Shown piece after piece: positions 36,006 to 48,102 of a stretch of 64,000 nt of DNA (positions are counted from its first letter, which is position 1; the number at the start of each line of letters is the position of its first letter). Origin of the DNA: Acanthacorydalis orientalis (Eukaryota; Arthropoda; Insecta; Megaloptera; Corydalidae); contig CM068315.1 of NCBI GenBank assembly GCA_034766995.1, positions 48,955,162 to 49,019,161 on the forward strand, given 5' to 3'. The notes under the pieces were generated by a model, which did not search any database, was not told the origin of the DNA, and saw nothing but the letters and a program-made list of their open reading frames with translations. The position numbers and the translations under genes were made by a program.

Positions 36006-37259
36006 TTAATACTACCGACGGTTGACGTTTACCTACTTCTACCGGTCAAAATGACTTGTTTTTGAAAAGAACAAGCACTTAAAACAGGACATGCCATTTT
36101 ATGCATTTTTATATATTTTTCTGTTTTATTTAACGATAATTGAAAATAAACTTAATAATAATTTATAAAATAACTATTCAAAGAGTTTAAAGACATTTTT
36201 TACAGGTTAAAATCATTTTATCAACGCATTCAGCACAGATACATTTATTACATGTACCACAAGTATTATTTGTTTTATTATTTGTATGATATGATATTTG
36301 AAACCGTTTACATATAAATATCTGTTTGGTTTTTTGATGGTGTAAATATGAAAATATTTGTTCTGATACTGTTGAGTATCGTTTAGTTAGATCTTCATAA
36401 TCACTTGCAAGCTCTTCAGCTAACTGAAGTAAGAACCTTTTCTTGATATTTTTTCCTGTTCTTTCATTGTTTAATATACAGACATTTATTCCGGCAAGGT
36501 CTAAGATATTATGAAATACTTGTAAAGGCCATCTTCGGGATCCAGCATTCACAGTATATTTTCTAGCTATTTGGTCTATCATATTTACACCGAATTTTGT
36601 GTTATTATAAAATACCACAGTTTCGGGCAAACGTTTACCATCTTTTTTAATTATCACCGATTTATGTGTTGAACTCAGTAACAATAGTTTTTTTATTTGG
36701 TTTACTTTTATATACAGCAAGAGTACAATTTTTTGATTTATAAAGAATTGTTGAGAAGAGAGGCATCTTGTACTTATTTAGTCTTGTAAATTTGGGTAAT
36801 TCTCTTATTTTGTCTAATGTTGCCAGCAAAGTACTTCTTTTAGTTATTAGTTTTTTATAAATAAGTGAGAGATATGAAAAAAGTAAAAGAAGAAGGCAAC
36901 AATTGAGCAAACATAACACGTGTATCTTTTGGTAATGTTTTACAAATGCATATACTGAAATATATTTAGTTTGTTAAAAAAAGTATTTGAATTATACGGA
37001 AATATTATGAGAAACTTCTGAAATCAAGTTTACCTACGTTCCATGAGGGTCAAAATGACTCATCTCTATGTGGATATACTACATATAAATTTTACAGAAA
37101 AAGCATGAAGAAAAAAATTACTTTGCAGAATTGATCATTTAGATATTTCAATAAAAGTCAGAAATTTTTTTCAGAAAATAAGATTTACTAAAAATGATTA
37201 ATGATTATAAGAAATGACAAAACAAGTCATTTTGATCCTGTTGGTAGATCTAATGTTAA
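36006..37259 (-). mobile_element. piggyBac-type element with GGTCAAAATGACT ends
   Basis: The motif GGTCAAAATGACTTGTTTTT is at 36044-36063. Its inverted partner AAACAAGTCATTTTGATC is at 37220-37237, and TACC/GGTAG matches extend outward. The outermost TTAA tetramers are 36006-36009 and 37256-37259, giving about 1.25 kb. A third copy of the motif, with the same GTTTACCTAC lead-in as the left one, lies at 37029-37060 in direct orientation. The exact outer ends are uncertain because the two sides diverge beyond the motif. The N-terminal half of the transposase is missing. Confidence 0.7.
36187..36919 (-). pseudogene. piggyBac transposase, C-terminal half, one frameshift
   Basis: From 36919 downwards the first frame carries ELPKF, then FSTILYKSKNCTLAVYKSK. 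The similarity then moves to another frame with LLLSSTHKSV, PETVVFYN, KFGVNMIDQIARKY, GSRRWPLQVFHNILDLAGIN, FLLQLAEEL and a final cysteine-rich block (CGTC.KCICAEC...CKKC). This is the order of piggyBac C-terminal halves. The frame change coincides with a seven-T run at 36688-36694, a typical slippage site. The GVDxxDQ motif, which includes a catalytic Asp in the family, reads GVNMIDQ here, so that Asp is Asn. The downstream frame is open for about 177 codons, so this is one of the better preserved relics. Confidence 0.85.
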
Positions 37260-37404
37260 ATATACATTCATTTTATTAGTTATCAGGAAAAAATGCACAT
37301 TTTTTTTCAAATACATGTTTTGTAATAAATGTGGATCTACTATCTGAACTGATAAACAAGTATTATTTTCAAAACAAAACCTATTTATAGACACACACGC
37401 ACGG

Positions 37405-37426
37405 ATATATATATATATATATATAT
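37405..37426. repeat. (AT)n microsatellite next to a palindrome
   Basis: About 22 bp of AT after ACACACACGCACGG. Confidence 0.85.
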
Positions 37427-37496
37427 AATAAATACTTATACAAGTAAATTACATATATATATATATATATGTAATTTACTTGTATAAGTATTTATT
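37427..37496. repeat. perfect 70-bp palindrome centred on (AT)9
   Basis: The left arm at 37427-37452 begins AATAAATACTTATACAAG. Its exact reverse complement occupies 37471-37496. The 18 bp between them are pure AT and self-complementary, so the whole 70 bp is symmetric with no mismatch. Confidence 0.95.
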
Positions 37497-38612
37497 TGAA
37501 AATATTTTTACTAAGTATAGAAATCCGTGCATTTATTAAAAAAAATTGTACAGAAAGTAATATAAAAACTGGATATATTAATCCCAATCAATGTGAAAAA
37601 AATTAATGTAATATGATTAACGGCCTTCGATAACGCAAAACGAGGAAAAATGGATATACATTTTTGATTCTCGCGAAAAATATTTATAATGAAATTTTCC
37701 CATGATAATAAACTTTATATTATATCAATTTATTTACTCACAAATATCCTTTTGAATTCTGTGTATTATAGAATATAATGAATTTCTTCTCTATTTGCTG
37801 TTTTTGTTTGTCGAGGAGCGAATTAAATTGGATTTTATTCGTCGCGTACTATTTTCCACTTAATTTAAATTTTCGTTTAGTAAAGGATACTCGAACGGAA
37901 TAATTGTCTTTGTCAGTGTATACCGTTTGTGAAAAAAGTGTTTCATCGCGTAAAACTTTCAGCATTGTCGTTAGACATTTTTGATTTATATATTATCCAC
38001 TTATTAAATTCGATTGTTAGATTTGACGCAATTGTTACAATATATTTTATAATTGGTTTAATCTTTTCGACGATAACTTTTCTTAAATTATAAATTTATT
38101 TTCGATATTTAAACCAAGAAAGAAAAGATAAGAGTGCGTTTAAATACTACACATGTAAATTGTCACTGTTCAAACCACATATATTCTTTAATAAAATTAA
38201 CTAAATAGAAGCACACAACTTTAATTTCAAATAATGTACATACTTGTGTAACTAATTTAATATCAGGAATTTATTTAATAATATTATATGAGCTTTGTTT
38301 AAAAGAACAATAATTATTATATTACGTACGTTATTGTTTTAAAAAAGTATATAGAACGAGTTTGTGTTTTTTTTACATTTTTAAATTATTTTACAGTAAT
38401 ATTATAGTTAAAATATACTATAAGTACTGTATTAAAAACTATAAATGTTACTAAATATGCTATATGAATATGAGAGCTGAATATAGAAAAAACATATTTA
38501 GGTTAGAATTTATTAAAAAGTACGTCACTTTTATTACATCATCATGTATGATGTCATTTAATACTTTTAGACACATTTTGTTTCAAAGATATTTTTGTAA
38601 ATAAAAAAGAAA

Positions 38613-38613
<1 letters not shown>
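37497..38613. other. AT-rich DNA without recognisable feature
   Basis: Unique A/T-rich sequence. Confidence 0.5.

Positions 38614-38660
<47 letters not shown>
38614..38660. repeat. (AT)n microsatellite
   Basis: Perfect run of about 47 bp. Confidence 0.9.
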
Positions 38661-38663
<3 letters not shown>

Positions 38664-39030
38664 TACATAATAGAGAGTGTCCGAACGAAAAGTTTATATT
38701 TAAAGAATTGATAACTTAAACTATGTTTTATGTTTGACTTATCTTTCTTAATAATAAAAACCCACATTTCTCGTCACTTTATCTGTAACGTGGCCATCGT
38801 GACGCCATATAGCGAATGTGGTGTATAAGTAAAATTTTACAATGGATTGATTAAAAGTTTAATTCATTAAGTTTCGTTCTTAGGTACTTTTTGTATTTAA
38901 ATATAAATATTATGTTGTAAAAACCAGTAAACATTTTTATTCTTTCTATGTATCTTTCTATTTTACCGATAATTTTGATGGAATATATAGTTATTTATTA
39001 AAAAAAACAGTATGGCAAGACATGAAGAAT

Positions 39031-39830
39031 TTATTTTATAAAAATTAGGTCGTCGAAATGTTTCCCGTTGCCCTTACACTCTTCAAAGTGGTCCCATAAA
39101 TTGATGAAGACTCGCCTAAAAGTGTTACTGGAAATCTGGCTAACTTCTTGTTTGATGTCTGCGTTTAGTTTAGCTGTTGTTGATGATGAATTATCGTACA
39201 TTTTACTCTTTAGGAAGCCCCACAGGAAGAAATCATGTGGTGAAAGATCTGGTCTCCTGGAAGGCCATCTTCTTGAGATCACTTTTTGTGGAAACAGTTC
39301 TCGTACCACCCTCATAGTCATTTGATATGATGCACATGGCCCCGTCTTATTCAAACCAGGTGTCTTCATTATAGATTTGATTATGTTGGAGTTGTGGTCG
39401 AAAATAAACATTGATCATGATGATATAGCGCTGTGAATTGATAGTCCAAGCAAGGTTCCTGCTGTATTCAAGAAAGTATGGCTCTGTAATGCAAAAAGAA
39501 GATATTGCAACCCTGAGAGTGAGTTTTGGGGACTGTAAAGGGCATTAGTGATTCAATCTTGGATTGATATTTCTATATAAGTGGAAATTCTCCTTGTTCA
39601 CACGACCATTTAAGTGAAAATGTACCTCATCAGTGAACAAAATGTTATTGAATTTCTCAAACATCTCATTTACGAAATCTAACCTCAAAATGAACCCACT
39701 CTCGTTCAAATCTAGAACCATCTGAACCTTACAGGACTTAAGTTTTTAATTCTGTGCAATAATTCGATGTATAGATGATTTTGTATGTTCAAATACCCGC
39801 TTCTCTTGCGAAACGTATAACACCCTCTCC
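39031..39830 (-). pseudogene. Tc1/mariner transposase relic, DD37D-like
   Basis: From about 39800 downwards the blocks are SSIHRII (helix-turn-helix), LLFTDEVHFHLNG-type with the first Asp at 39629-39631, a middle part with weak similarity, and a DGAMC block with the second Asp at 39344-39346 preceded by an in-frame TAA. Then comes WPSRRPDLSPHDFFLWG with the third Asp at about 39232-39234, followed by a C-terminal tail (DHFEECKGNGKHFDDLIF). The second and third Asp are about 37 codons apart with a frame change, which fits a maT/DD37D-type enzyme. The last 126 codons are open. The catalytic residues survive but the frame does not. Confidence 0.8.
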
Positions 39831-40034
39831 GTACAGACTGTCAAACGCACGCCACATTTTCATCGGTTCGTACTGACCTTGGCTGACCACGAGGACCAAT
39901 TTTTACTGTCGAGTCGGTTCTTTCGAACTTATTCACTCATCCCTTCATCAAAGTTGAACTCGGTGCTTGTCCAATATCGTCTAATCGCTAATGATTCCGA
40001 AACTTACGACGAACGGTTATTGCAAATTTGTTAT

Positions 40035-40075
40035 TTTTGTAATACTTGCGTTTGCAGAACGCAAGTATTACAAAA
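40035..40075. repeat. perfect 18-bp hairpin
   Basis: TTTTGTAATACTTGCGTT at 40035-40052 and its exact reverse complement at 40058-40075, with the five-base loop TGCAG. Confidence 0.95.
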
Positions 40076-40293
40076 CAACAAACAGCGTTCTCTCGTGTAG
40101 CAAGAAATAACAACCGAATTTCCAAGAAGCGCGCTTACGCCTATCTCCCTCATTACCACGATGTTCCATTCAACAAAAAATAATATTATTGCCGGAACAC
40201 ACTGTACATCAATTATATACTCATATACAAAAGATATAAATTTTTTTTAACTCAAACGTAAAGAACATTTGAAATGAGTGTAGGTTTATATGA

Positions 40294-40298
<5 letters not shown>

Positions 40299-40355
<57 letters not shown>
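40299..40355. repeat. (AT)n microsatellite
   Basis: Perfect run of about 57 bp. Confidence 0.9.
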
Positions 40356-40361
<6 letters not shown>

Positions 40362-41687
40362 CAACTCTCAAACGTTTTTTTTAATTTAATTTTCTCGCAA
40401 ACAGATTATGTTTCACTTGGACTATATATATTTAACATTTTATATAGCTTTCATGAATGGACTCAGTGATATTTAAAATATATCTATTTAAAAATAGTTA
40501 TTTTTTAAATATACTTTAAAAAATATTTTTTAGTATCAGCGATTACTGATTCTGTTTAAATTTAGACATTAAATATATTTTTTGCACTAAAACGTATTGA
40601 AATTATTGAGATTAAATTGTAAAAAAAAACACGAAAATACTATTGTTTTTCAAGATTTATTTTATGGTTTACATTATTTTTAAGTTTGTTTTATTTCATT
40701 TCTTTAATTATATTTAAATATATTCATGTATGCATATTTATCACCTTTGAAAATATATATGAATTTCAGTTTAATCAGACTAAAAAAGAGAAAACATATA
40801 AATAAAAAATAAGTAGTACAATAATATACAAATATTAACTTCGAATAAAAAAATAACAATCACTTTCTTTCATTCCATTCGAATATGTTTTATTTGAATG
40901 ATTACCTGTATGCTTTTAATTCAAAATAAGGTTTCAAAATATACTTAATAACACAGCATACACATTCAGTCAGTATCATGTTCCTTATACATGTCACTCA
41001 AATTGAAAAGTTTTAGCTTTTCAGTCGAGCTGATGGAGAGACTTTCAATTTAATTAAAGCAGATTTCAAAGCGGATAGGAATCCGTAACTGTCATCTTGT
41101 TTATTTAAATTTTTCTGGCGATTCTCAATTTGGACGGATTTACAGATAATACACCAATGAATATTTTGTTCATTCGCTGAAAATTCTGCATCTCACATGG
41201 CCAGTAGTTCTAGAAACTATGATATAAATACTTGAGTTAACCATTTTTTTTATGTTAATTTATAATTGAATTTGGTTAGTTTTCATATGCTGTTATGAAA
41301 AGCTTATATTTGTATCATAGGAAACCACTGTAATGTTTTCGTTTTTAATTAAAGTAAGAGGTGCAATCATTAACAAAAAATATTTTTTTATACATAAATA
41401 TATATACATTAATTTATTTTTAATGTTAAGAAAAAATAAAAAAATAACAATATTCTTTTATAAAATTATCACAAATATAATATAATAAAGTGGATCTTCG
41501 TACTTAAAATTTGTTAGTTAAACAATGAGTAAATAATTATTAAAAACACTAAGAAATATAAAAACACAAAATGACTATTTAGAATATATTTTAAATATTT
41601 ATATAAATTTCTGTAAAGAAATATTTCCTAAGGACAGTAACTATGAATAATTTGTGATAGATAAAAATAAATTGTTTTTGTACATTC

Positions 41688-41689
<2 letters not shown>
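40356..41689. other. AT-rich DNA without recognisable feature
   Basis: Slightly G+C-richer near 40960-41220, with no frame or repeat. Confidence 0.5.

Positions 41690-41726
<37 letters not shown>
41690..41726. repeat. (AT)n microsatellite
   Basis: About 37 bp ending TCGATATA. Confidence 0.9.
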
Positions 41727-41730
<4 letters not shown>

Positions 41731-42401
41731 ATATTTGTATATAAAAAATGTATGTAATGTAAGTCTATGAAGGTTTCAAATCTTTTAAATTTTTCAAAGC
41801 GTTAGTTCTCCAACTTTTTTAATGTTTGTTATATTTTATTTTTAACGATTTTCAAATTAATTAAAAATAATGTGACTGACTCTCAAAAATGAACGTGTTC
41901 GCTAATTAATTGCATTAATTAATTTAGACAAGCCTCTTGATGTAATTTTATTTTACAAACAATATCATGTACAGTAGATTTATTAAGACGATAAAACGGT
42001 ATCCCAGAACTGGTAAATATGCTCTAGTGTACTGTTAGTGTAACTTTATAAAAATGGCATTGTTAATATTCCAGAGTATTCTTGTCACAATCTTTGACAG
42101 CAAGTTATTTTTGATAAATATCTCTGCAATTCTACTAACTACGTTTATTTTCTGGAACAACGAACTCATATTTCATTAGCCGCTTCAATATGGTTCAAAC
42201 AATGTCCCTTTTACGTTTAATAATGTGCAAAGCGTTTTACTGGAGATAGTTACTTAGATCTTTACTGCTAGTATGTCATTCACAGACAGCAATCTTTTAC
42301 GACTCGAGAAAATTCCTTCTTGTTGTTAATGTTTACCTTTTTTAATGAGTTTAATAACTTTCGTCTACTTATTTATATTGCTGCTTTCGTTACTAGTATT
42401 G

Positions 42402-42403
<2 letters not shown>

Positions 42404-42444
<41 letters not shown>
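42404..42444. repeat. (AT)n microsatellite
   Basis: Perfect run of about 41 bp. Confidence 0.9.
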
Positions 42445-42445
<1 letters not shown>

Positions 42446-43410
42446 CTAAATATACTGTTAAAATAAGGCAATTTATTATGTAGTCAATTTACTCAGAATA
42501 ACATTTTTATTCGTTGATTATTAGAATTTTTAATACACAAATTATTATAAAATACAAATATTTCATTGGATTTGTATTAATTTTTTTAAAATTATATTTA
42601 TTAATTATATTTATTATTATGTAAAAAAATGCATAATATTAGGAAGTAAGTGGTAACAATTACGACAAATTTATGAATTAAGGAAATATTTTTCAAAAAT
42701 TAAATGTTAACAAAATGTTAACATACAATTCTTAGAAATGATTGTGAGTATAAAAATAGAAATATATAAAAAATAGAAGAGGATGCACACAACTTAATAT
42801 GTAATAAATAAATATGTATTTTATGAACAGGAAAATTATGAATAAATTTTTTTGTGACGCGCAATAGAGAATTTGTATTCATAGAAATAGTCCTGTTAAC
42901 ATTTATGTCCTTGATTTTATAAATTACAAGGTTATTTTTGTAGTTATTGACACTCAAATGAATTGACAAATTTTAATTTATAGATACATTTGTTAATATT
43001 TCAGTTATACATATATATATACAATATTTTTAAAATCATTACAGTGTTATTTTTTCTAATTATTTAACTCACAAAGTATATTTTAAATTTAAAATTTTTC
43101 TAAATCCTAAGATCCTAGAATCCTATTTTTAAATTATCAATTTAGTATTAAATTAAACTTTAACTTATTTTAAAACGTTAAATGTTATATAATTTTATTT
43201 AAAAAAATAATATTAATATAAATTATTAAGTAACAAAAATGTTATTATACACTAATGAGAAAATGACAGAAACCATAAAATATTTTTCAAAAAATAATTC
43301 TTTGAAAGTACATTTATTGTTATTTCTATTCCTTTGAAGTTAGAAATTGGATGTTTTTGAATTAAATTTTTGTGAATAAGAAATGTATACTAACCATTTT
43401 TGTTTCAAGC
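42445..43410. other. AT-rich DNA without recognisable feature
   Basis: No signal beyond low complexity. Confidence 0.5.
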
Positions 43411-43440
43411 TACACACATACATACATACACACAAACATA

Positions 43441-43471
<31 letters not shown>
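43411..43471. repeat. (ACAT)n and (AT)n
   Basis: ACACACATACATACATACAC, then about 28 bp of AT from 43444. Confidence 0.9.
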
Positions 43472-44574
43472 ACAGAAATTTTTGATTCTTCAATTTTTTT
43501 TAATATTATATTGATAAATATGCGATTTAATCAACTTTAGAAAGAATATTCAATATTTCACTATTTAAAATAATGAATAGCCTACAACTATGTTCATTCT
43601 GTTTAAAACATAAAGATATCACCAATTAATTATGAAATATTTTCAAAAAAAAAATTTATTTGCAGTTGTTTCAGATAAATAATAATTTTGTTTTTTTTTT
43701 AATATTATTACTAATTGTAATTTTTAAGCATATATTTTCTTTCTCATTCATTAGTTCTAAGAACTTCTGAGATTTTCGTACTGACAGATAAATAAATATT
43801 TACATTTTTTTAATAATTTCATAACATTTTCAAATACCTGTAAAATTTAAGAAGTCATTCACATTATTAACATGTTTATTTATTATTATTATTTTATTGC
43901 AATACATAATTTATACATTATTATTGGAATGTACATTTTTTATTTTTTTGTGGTATTATAACAAGAACAAAACAAATTCTCTATTTTTATGAATAAGAAA
44001 ATAGAGTGAAGTAATTGAAGTAGTATGTAGCTGTGATAAACCTTTTATTATGTATTTGAATTATATTTGTTTTATTTAAGTACATACGTGGTTTCATTAC
44101 TTCTTTCCTTGAATGATATCTAGTTTCTTAACTGTAAATTGAGATGGAGTGATATTGGATTAAGGTATAAGTCATTTAATAGTATTTCATTCGCAAATTC
44201 ACTACATTACTCTATGAAAAGTACGTTTATGAGAACCATTAATTAAAATTTTCAATTAAAATGAAACTATAATACTTCAGTGTAATTTATTATATTTTCT
44301 TTCCGTTTATTAAACATAAATTATCGTATTTTAGTTTTAATAATCTAATATTTAATTGAGCGAAAGGAAATAAATTATTATATATTTATTTCTAAATAAT
44401 TATTTAATTAAAATAATTTAAGAGAAAAATTACAATTTCAACACAAAATAGATTAAAAAAAAATTATATTTTATGAAATATAAAGAAGTATCTTCAATCG
44501 TTAATATGTACAAACAAATTTAATGTAATTTTATGACTTGTATTTTTTATACGATTCAGGCAATGGTATTATTT

Positions 44575-44576
<2 letters not shown>
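43472..44576. other. AT-rich DNA without recognisable feature
   Basis: No signal beyond low complexity. Confidence 0.5.

Positions 44577-44638
<62 letters not shown>
44577..44638. repeat. (AT)n microsatellite, 62 bp
   Basis: Uninterrupted, bordered by TTGTA on the left and GTTTATT on the right. Confidence 0.9.
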
Positions 44639-44641
<3 letters not shown>

Positions 44642-44840
44642 TATTATATTAATTTGAAGATTTTACGTTTATCAGCAATGCGTTCAATAAAATCCTGCAG
44701 TTAAAAGTTATGACTATATGGTTGGTACACATGAGAGATAAATTCATGCCATAACATAATGTTTATAACGTTAACAGAGTAAATTGTAATATTGTTATTT
44801 TTTTAATATTATTTTTATTTTGTAAATACACGTATAAGCG

Positions 44841-44842
<2 letters not shown>

Positions 44843-44883
<41 letters not shown>
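44843..44883. repeat. (AT)n microsatellite
   Basis: Perfect run of about 41 bp. Confidence 0.9.
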
Positions 44884-44886
<3 letters not shown>

Positions 44887-45469
44887 ATTTCGTAAAACAT
44901 TGAACACAATTTTTGAACATTATATATATTTTAATATTTGCTTTTCAACACTTTCAATTAAAATAACTAACATGAATGATAATGTAACGAATAATTGATT
45001 TTTTTTAATGAAAAAAAAACAATTTTAAAAATATAAAATGTAATATAAGTTGAAAAAGTTTCCCTTTCTTATAATTTGTTTAACTTTTAATTACTATAAC
45101 TTGAGTTTATTTTGTACTTAGTGTATTAAGTGAGTGTTTTACTTTAATTTGACTAATTTTTGACTTATAATAATACTATTTACTAATGAAAATAGAATTT
45201 TGAAAATGTGACAAATATTGAAGTAAAAAGATATATAATTATGAATTTAAACTAAATAATACTATTTTCTAGTATTATAAGTAATATCATGTTATAAAAA
45301 CTATTCTTTATTATTTTAATGAACTACATTTATGAAAACATACAAATGAAATATAAGGAATATAATTATATATAAATTATTAAAGTTATTAAAAATGATA
45401 CAAAAATATATGAAATAAATATGACTTTCAATTCTTGTTAAATATTGAAGATATTCAGTAAAAACAGTT

Positions 45470-45502
<33 letters not shown>

Positions 45503-46996
45503 CTTCATATTTATTACAATTTAATTAAAAAAAATACCGTCGGAAAAATCATTAAAAGCAAATCGAATATAAATGAAAAAAAATTACAAAATGAATTCAG
45601 TTAAATATTAAAATGGGAATTGGGATTTCCATGATTAATTGAATGAAACGTAAGTATATGAGAATGCTTCAAATAATTATGTTTAAAAATGATTATAATA
45701 ATTTTTGAATTATAATTTCGAGTTGATATTTTTGAAAAGATTATTACTCTATGTATCAAGCACTTTGTTTAAAAATACTTCAAGTATCTATACATGCTAT
45801 TATAATTACATATTTATTACTTTGTAAGTCTCAAGGTGTAATTAAATTTCAAATTAAAAACTATATCATATATATATATATATGTATGTATTTGACTAAA
45901 ATGCTTTAATTGCATTTTTAGACAAATTAAATCAAAAAATATACAAAAACATCTTCTTTAAAAATATTTCCATTAACGAATTGTGTATATAAGAATTAAT
46001 TTACCTATGCATTTATTTATTTTCAAGTAATATTCATAAAATCATTATATATTGATATTATAATTTCAACTGCATTTTCTGTAGTATGGGTTTGATGATA
46101 TCTTTATGTTTTTAATATTTTCTCTGCATCAGAAAACTTTTTAAAGTATATTTGTTACGAAAACTTTGAAAGAAACCTGAAGTAGAAAAATATTATTAAT
46201 GCATTTTACTTGTTCTTTCTGGAAAAAGCTTGGTTTTTATATCAAAATAATTTAAACAATGTAAAAAATATAAAAGAGAATATGAGAAATAAGAAAAAAT
46301 GAACGAAATCAATACAAACATAAATACAAGATATTTGTAAAATAATAAAAGTGAAAAATTTTAAATGTAAATGAATCTAATTTTAGAATAGATGGGAAAC
46401 TTGATTGAACTCTGATGAAATATCAAATTAAATAAAAACAATATATTTGATATAACGTGAAGAGCTAAAAAATATCTTTACTACCTTAGTAATTAACTCA
46501 TTATTCTGCGTTGACATGCACTGTTCTCTTTTTTAGGAACATTGCGACATTCGTTGATGTAACAATTTAAATTTCAAATTCACAGTCGTTTATTGGTTTT
46601 ATACTTTACGTCTCGTCGACTACTTTCGATGTAAAATAATTTTAGTTTAAAATTATCATATAAAATAATCTGTATATTTTGAACAAATACGTTTCTTTAA
46701 AATACTCCGCAAAAAGTTTAAATAATTTAGGTATATTGGTTCTTATTTGAATTGTGATCATTTATGAAAAACACACCAGCAAAAAAGCAGACAAAAAAAT
46801 AATTGAGATATTTTTTCTATACGACTAAAAATATTTGGAAATTCCGTTTTACAAGTATCAAGTTTTTATCATTTCTGAATAATAAAATATACTGGCTGTC
46901 AATTATAAAATTTATGTACCTGAATACGGCTTTCACGTTGACTCCCGGTTAAAACTAGGGGCCGCGAAAGAGATTTTTATGATTGTTTATAAAATA

Positions 46997-46999
<3 letters not shown>
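44884..46999. other. AT-rich DNA; minor (AT)n at 45470-45494
   Basis: Apart from the 25-bp AT run, nothing is recognisable. A small G+C-richer patch, GACTCCCGGTTAAAACTAGG, is at about 46939. Confidence 0.5.
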
Positions 47000-47043
<44 letters not shown>

Positions 47044-47076
47044 CACCACTATATATATATATATATACACCACTGT
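47000..47076. repeat. (AT)n with repeated ATACACCACT
   Basis: Two AT blocks, each followed by ATACACCACT, form a tandem doublet with a period of about 32 bp. Confidence 0.9.
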
Positions 47077-47431
47077 CATTATTTTAATCAAAATAATGAA
47101 TATTATAAAAAATAAAAATATAATCACTATTCGTAAAACAACATATTCACAATCTAATTGTTTATTTTGTGTTCATTTTTCTGCGTTTTTTTATGGAAAC
47201 ATTTATTTAATTTACTTTGTACAATATTGTGTTTAACTATAACATACCAAAAATATATGAAGAAAGAGACTTATTTTACATGAGTTTCGAATTATGTGCG
47301 GACTTAAGAAATGTCACATTTGTGTAATTGAGACTGCATTGTTTATATATATATATATAAATTTAATTAAAAAAATCAAGAGCTTTATTCTTTTTTTATA
47401 TACTGAAAGTAAACATTATAAATATAAATTC

Positions 47432-47435
<4 letters not shown>

Positions 47436-47473
<38 letters not shown>
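47436..47473. repeat. (AT)n microsatellite
   Basis: Perfect run of about 38 bp. Confidence 0.9.
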
Positions 47474-47475
<2 letters not shown>

Positions 47476-48088
47476 TTATTTAAATTGAAGTTCGTAATTT
47501 ATAGAGTGTTTATGTATTAATATTGCAACATATTGACATATTTAAATTTAGTACAAAATGTATATTACTTATTTAAAACTTCATACAGAGACACTTCATA
47601 CAGAGTATACAAATATATATAAAAAAAAACTCAATGTTTACAAGAAGAATAAAAACATAGATTTAATAACAAACGCCTGGAATGTTTGTAAAGGCATGTT
47701 ATATCTCGACTAGATTGGGAGATTAAAAATGAGTTCGCATTGAACTCTCTTTCTGCCTACGGAAAAAAGCTTACTACAGAGAATTTTTGACCAGGATCAC
47801 TGCGTTTGATTATCAAAATGCTTCTGCCACTGGGGACGACATGTATGCGCGTTTCGACTAGATTAAAGTAATACCCTCTGAAAAATACAACCAAACATCC
47901 GTCTCTGAGTTTTTTTTTTTTATTTTGTAGTATAGATATTCTTTATCTCGCATAATGCGTATTACGTCAACGTACTGTCAGTGTATTTAATTTTAATTTT
48001 TTAACATTATTTTTAACAAATAAGTTAATACGTTACAATGTATTTTCACACAAAAATATATACACACGCATATATGTACACATGTATG
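47474..48088. other. spacer with G+C-elevated part at 47640-47910
   Basis: The CTCGACTAGATT-type motif occurs at about 47707 and in similar form (TTCGACTAGATT) at about 47855. ACTTCATACAGAG is doubled near 47577-47606. No frame or TE family is recognisable. It may be an old repeat. Confidence 0.4.
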
Positions 48089-48102
48089 TATATATATATA
48101 TA

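Larger units (their letters stand above)
38672..40208 (-). mobile_element. Tc1/mariner-superfamily element (DD37D-like), decayed
   Basis: The body is defined by transposase similarity on the minus strand. Possible ends are AGAGAGTGTCCGAACG (38672) and, inverted, CAGTGTGTTCCGGCAATAAT near 40188-40207. These match only loosely, so both boundaries are tentative. A perfect 18-bp hairpin lies inside at 40035-40075. Confidence 0.5.

Noticed and set aside
39068..40100. Plus-strand frames of 73-85 codons
   Set aside because: Antisense of the minus-strand Tc1/mariner relic; no independent similarity.
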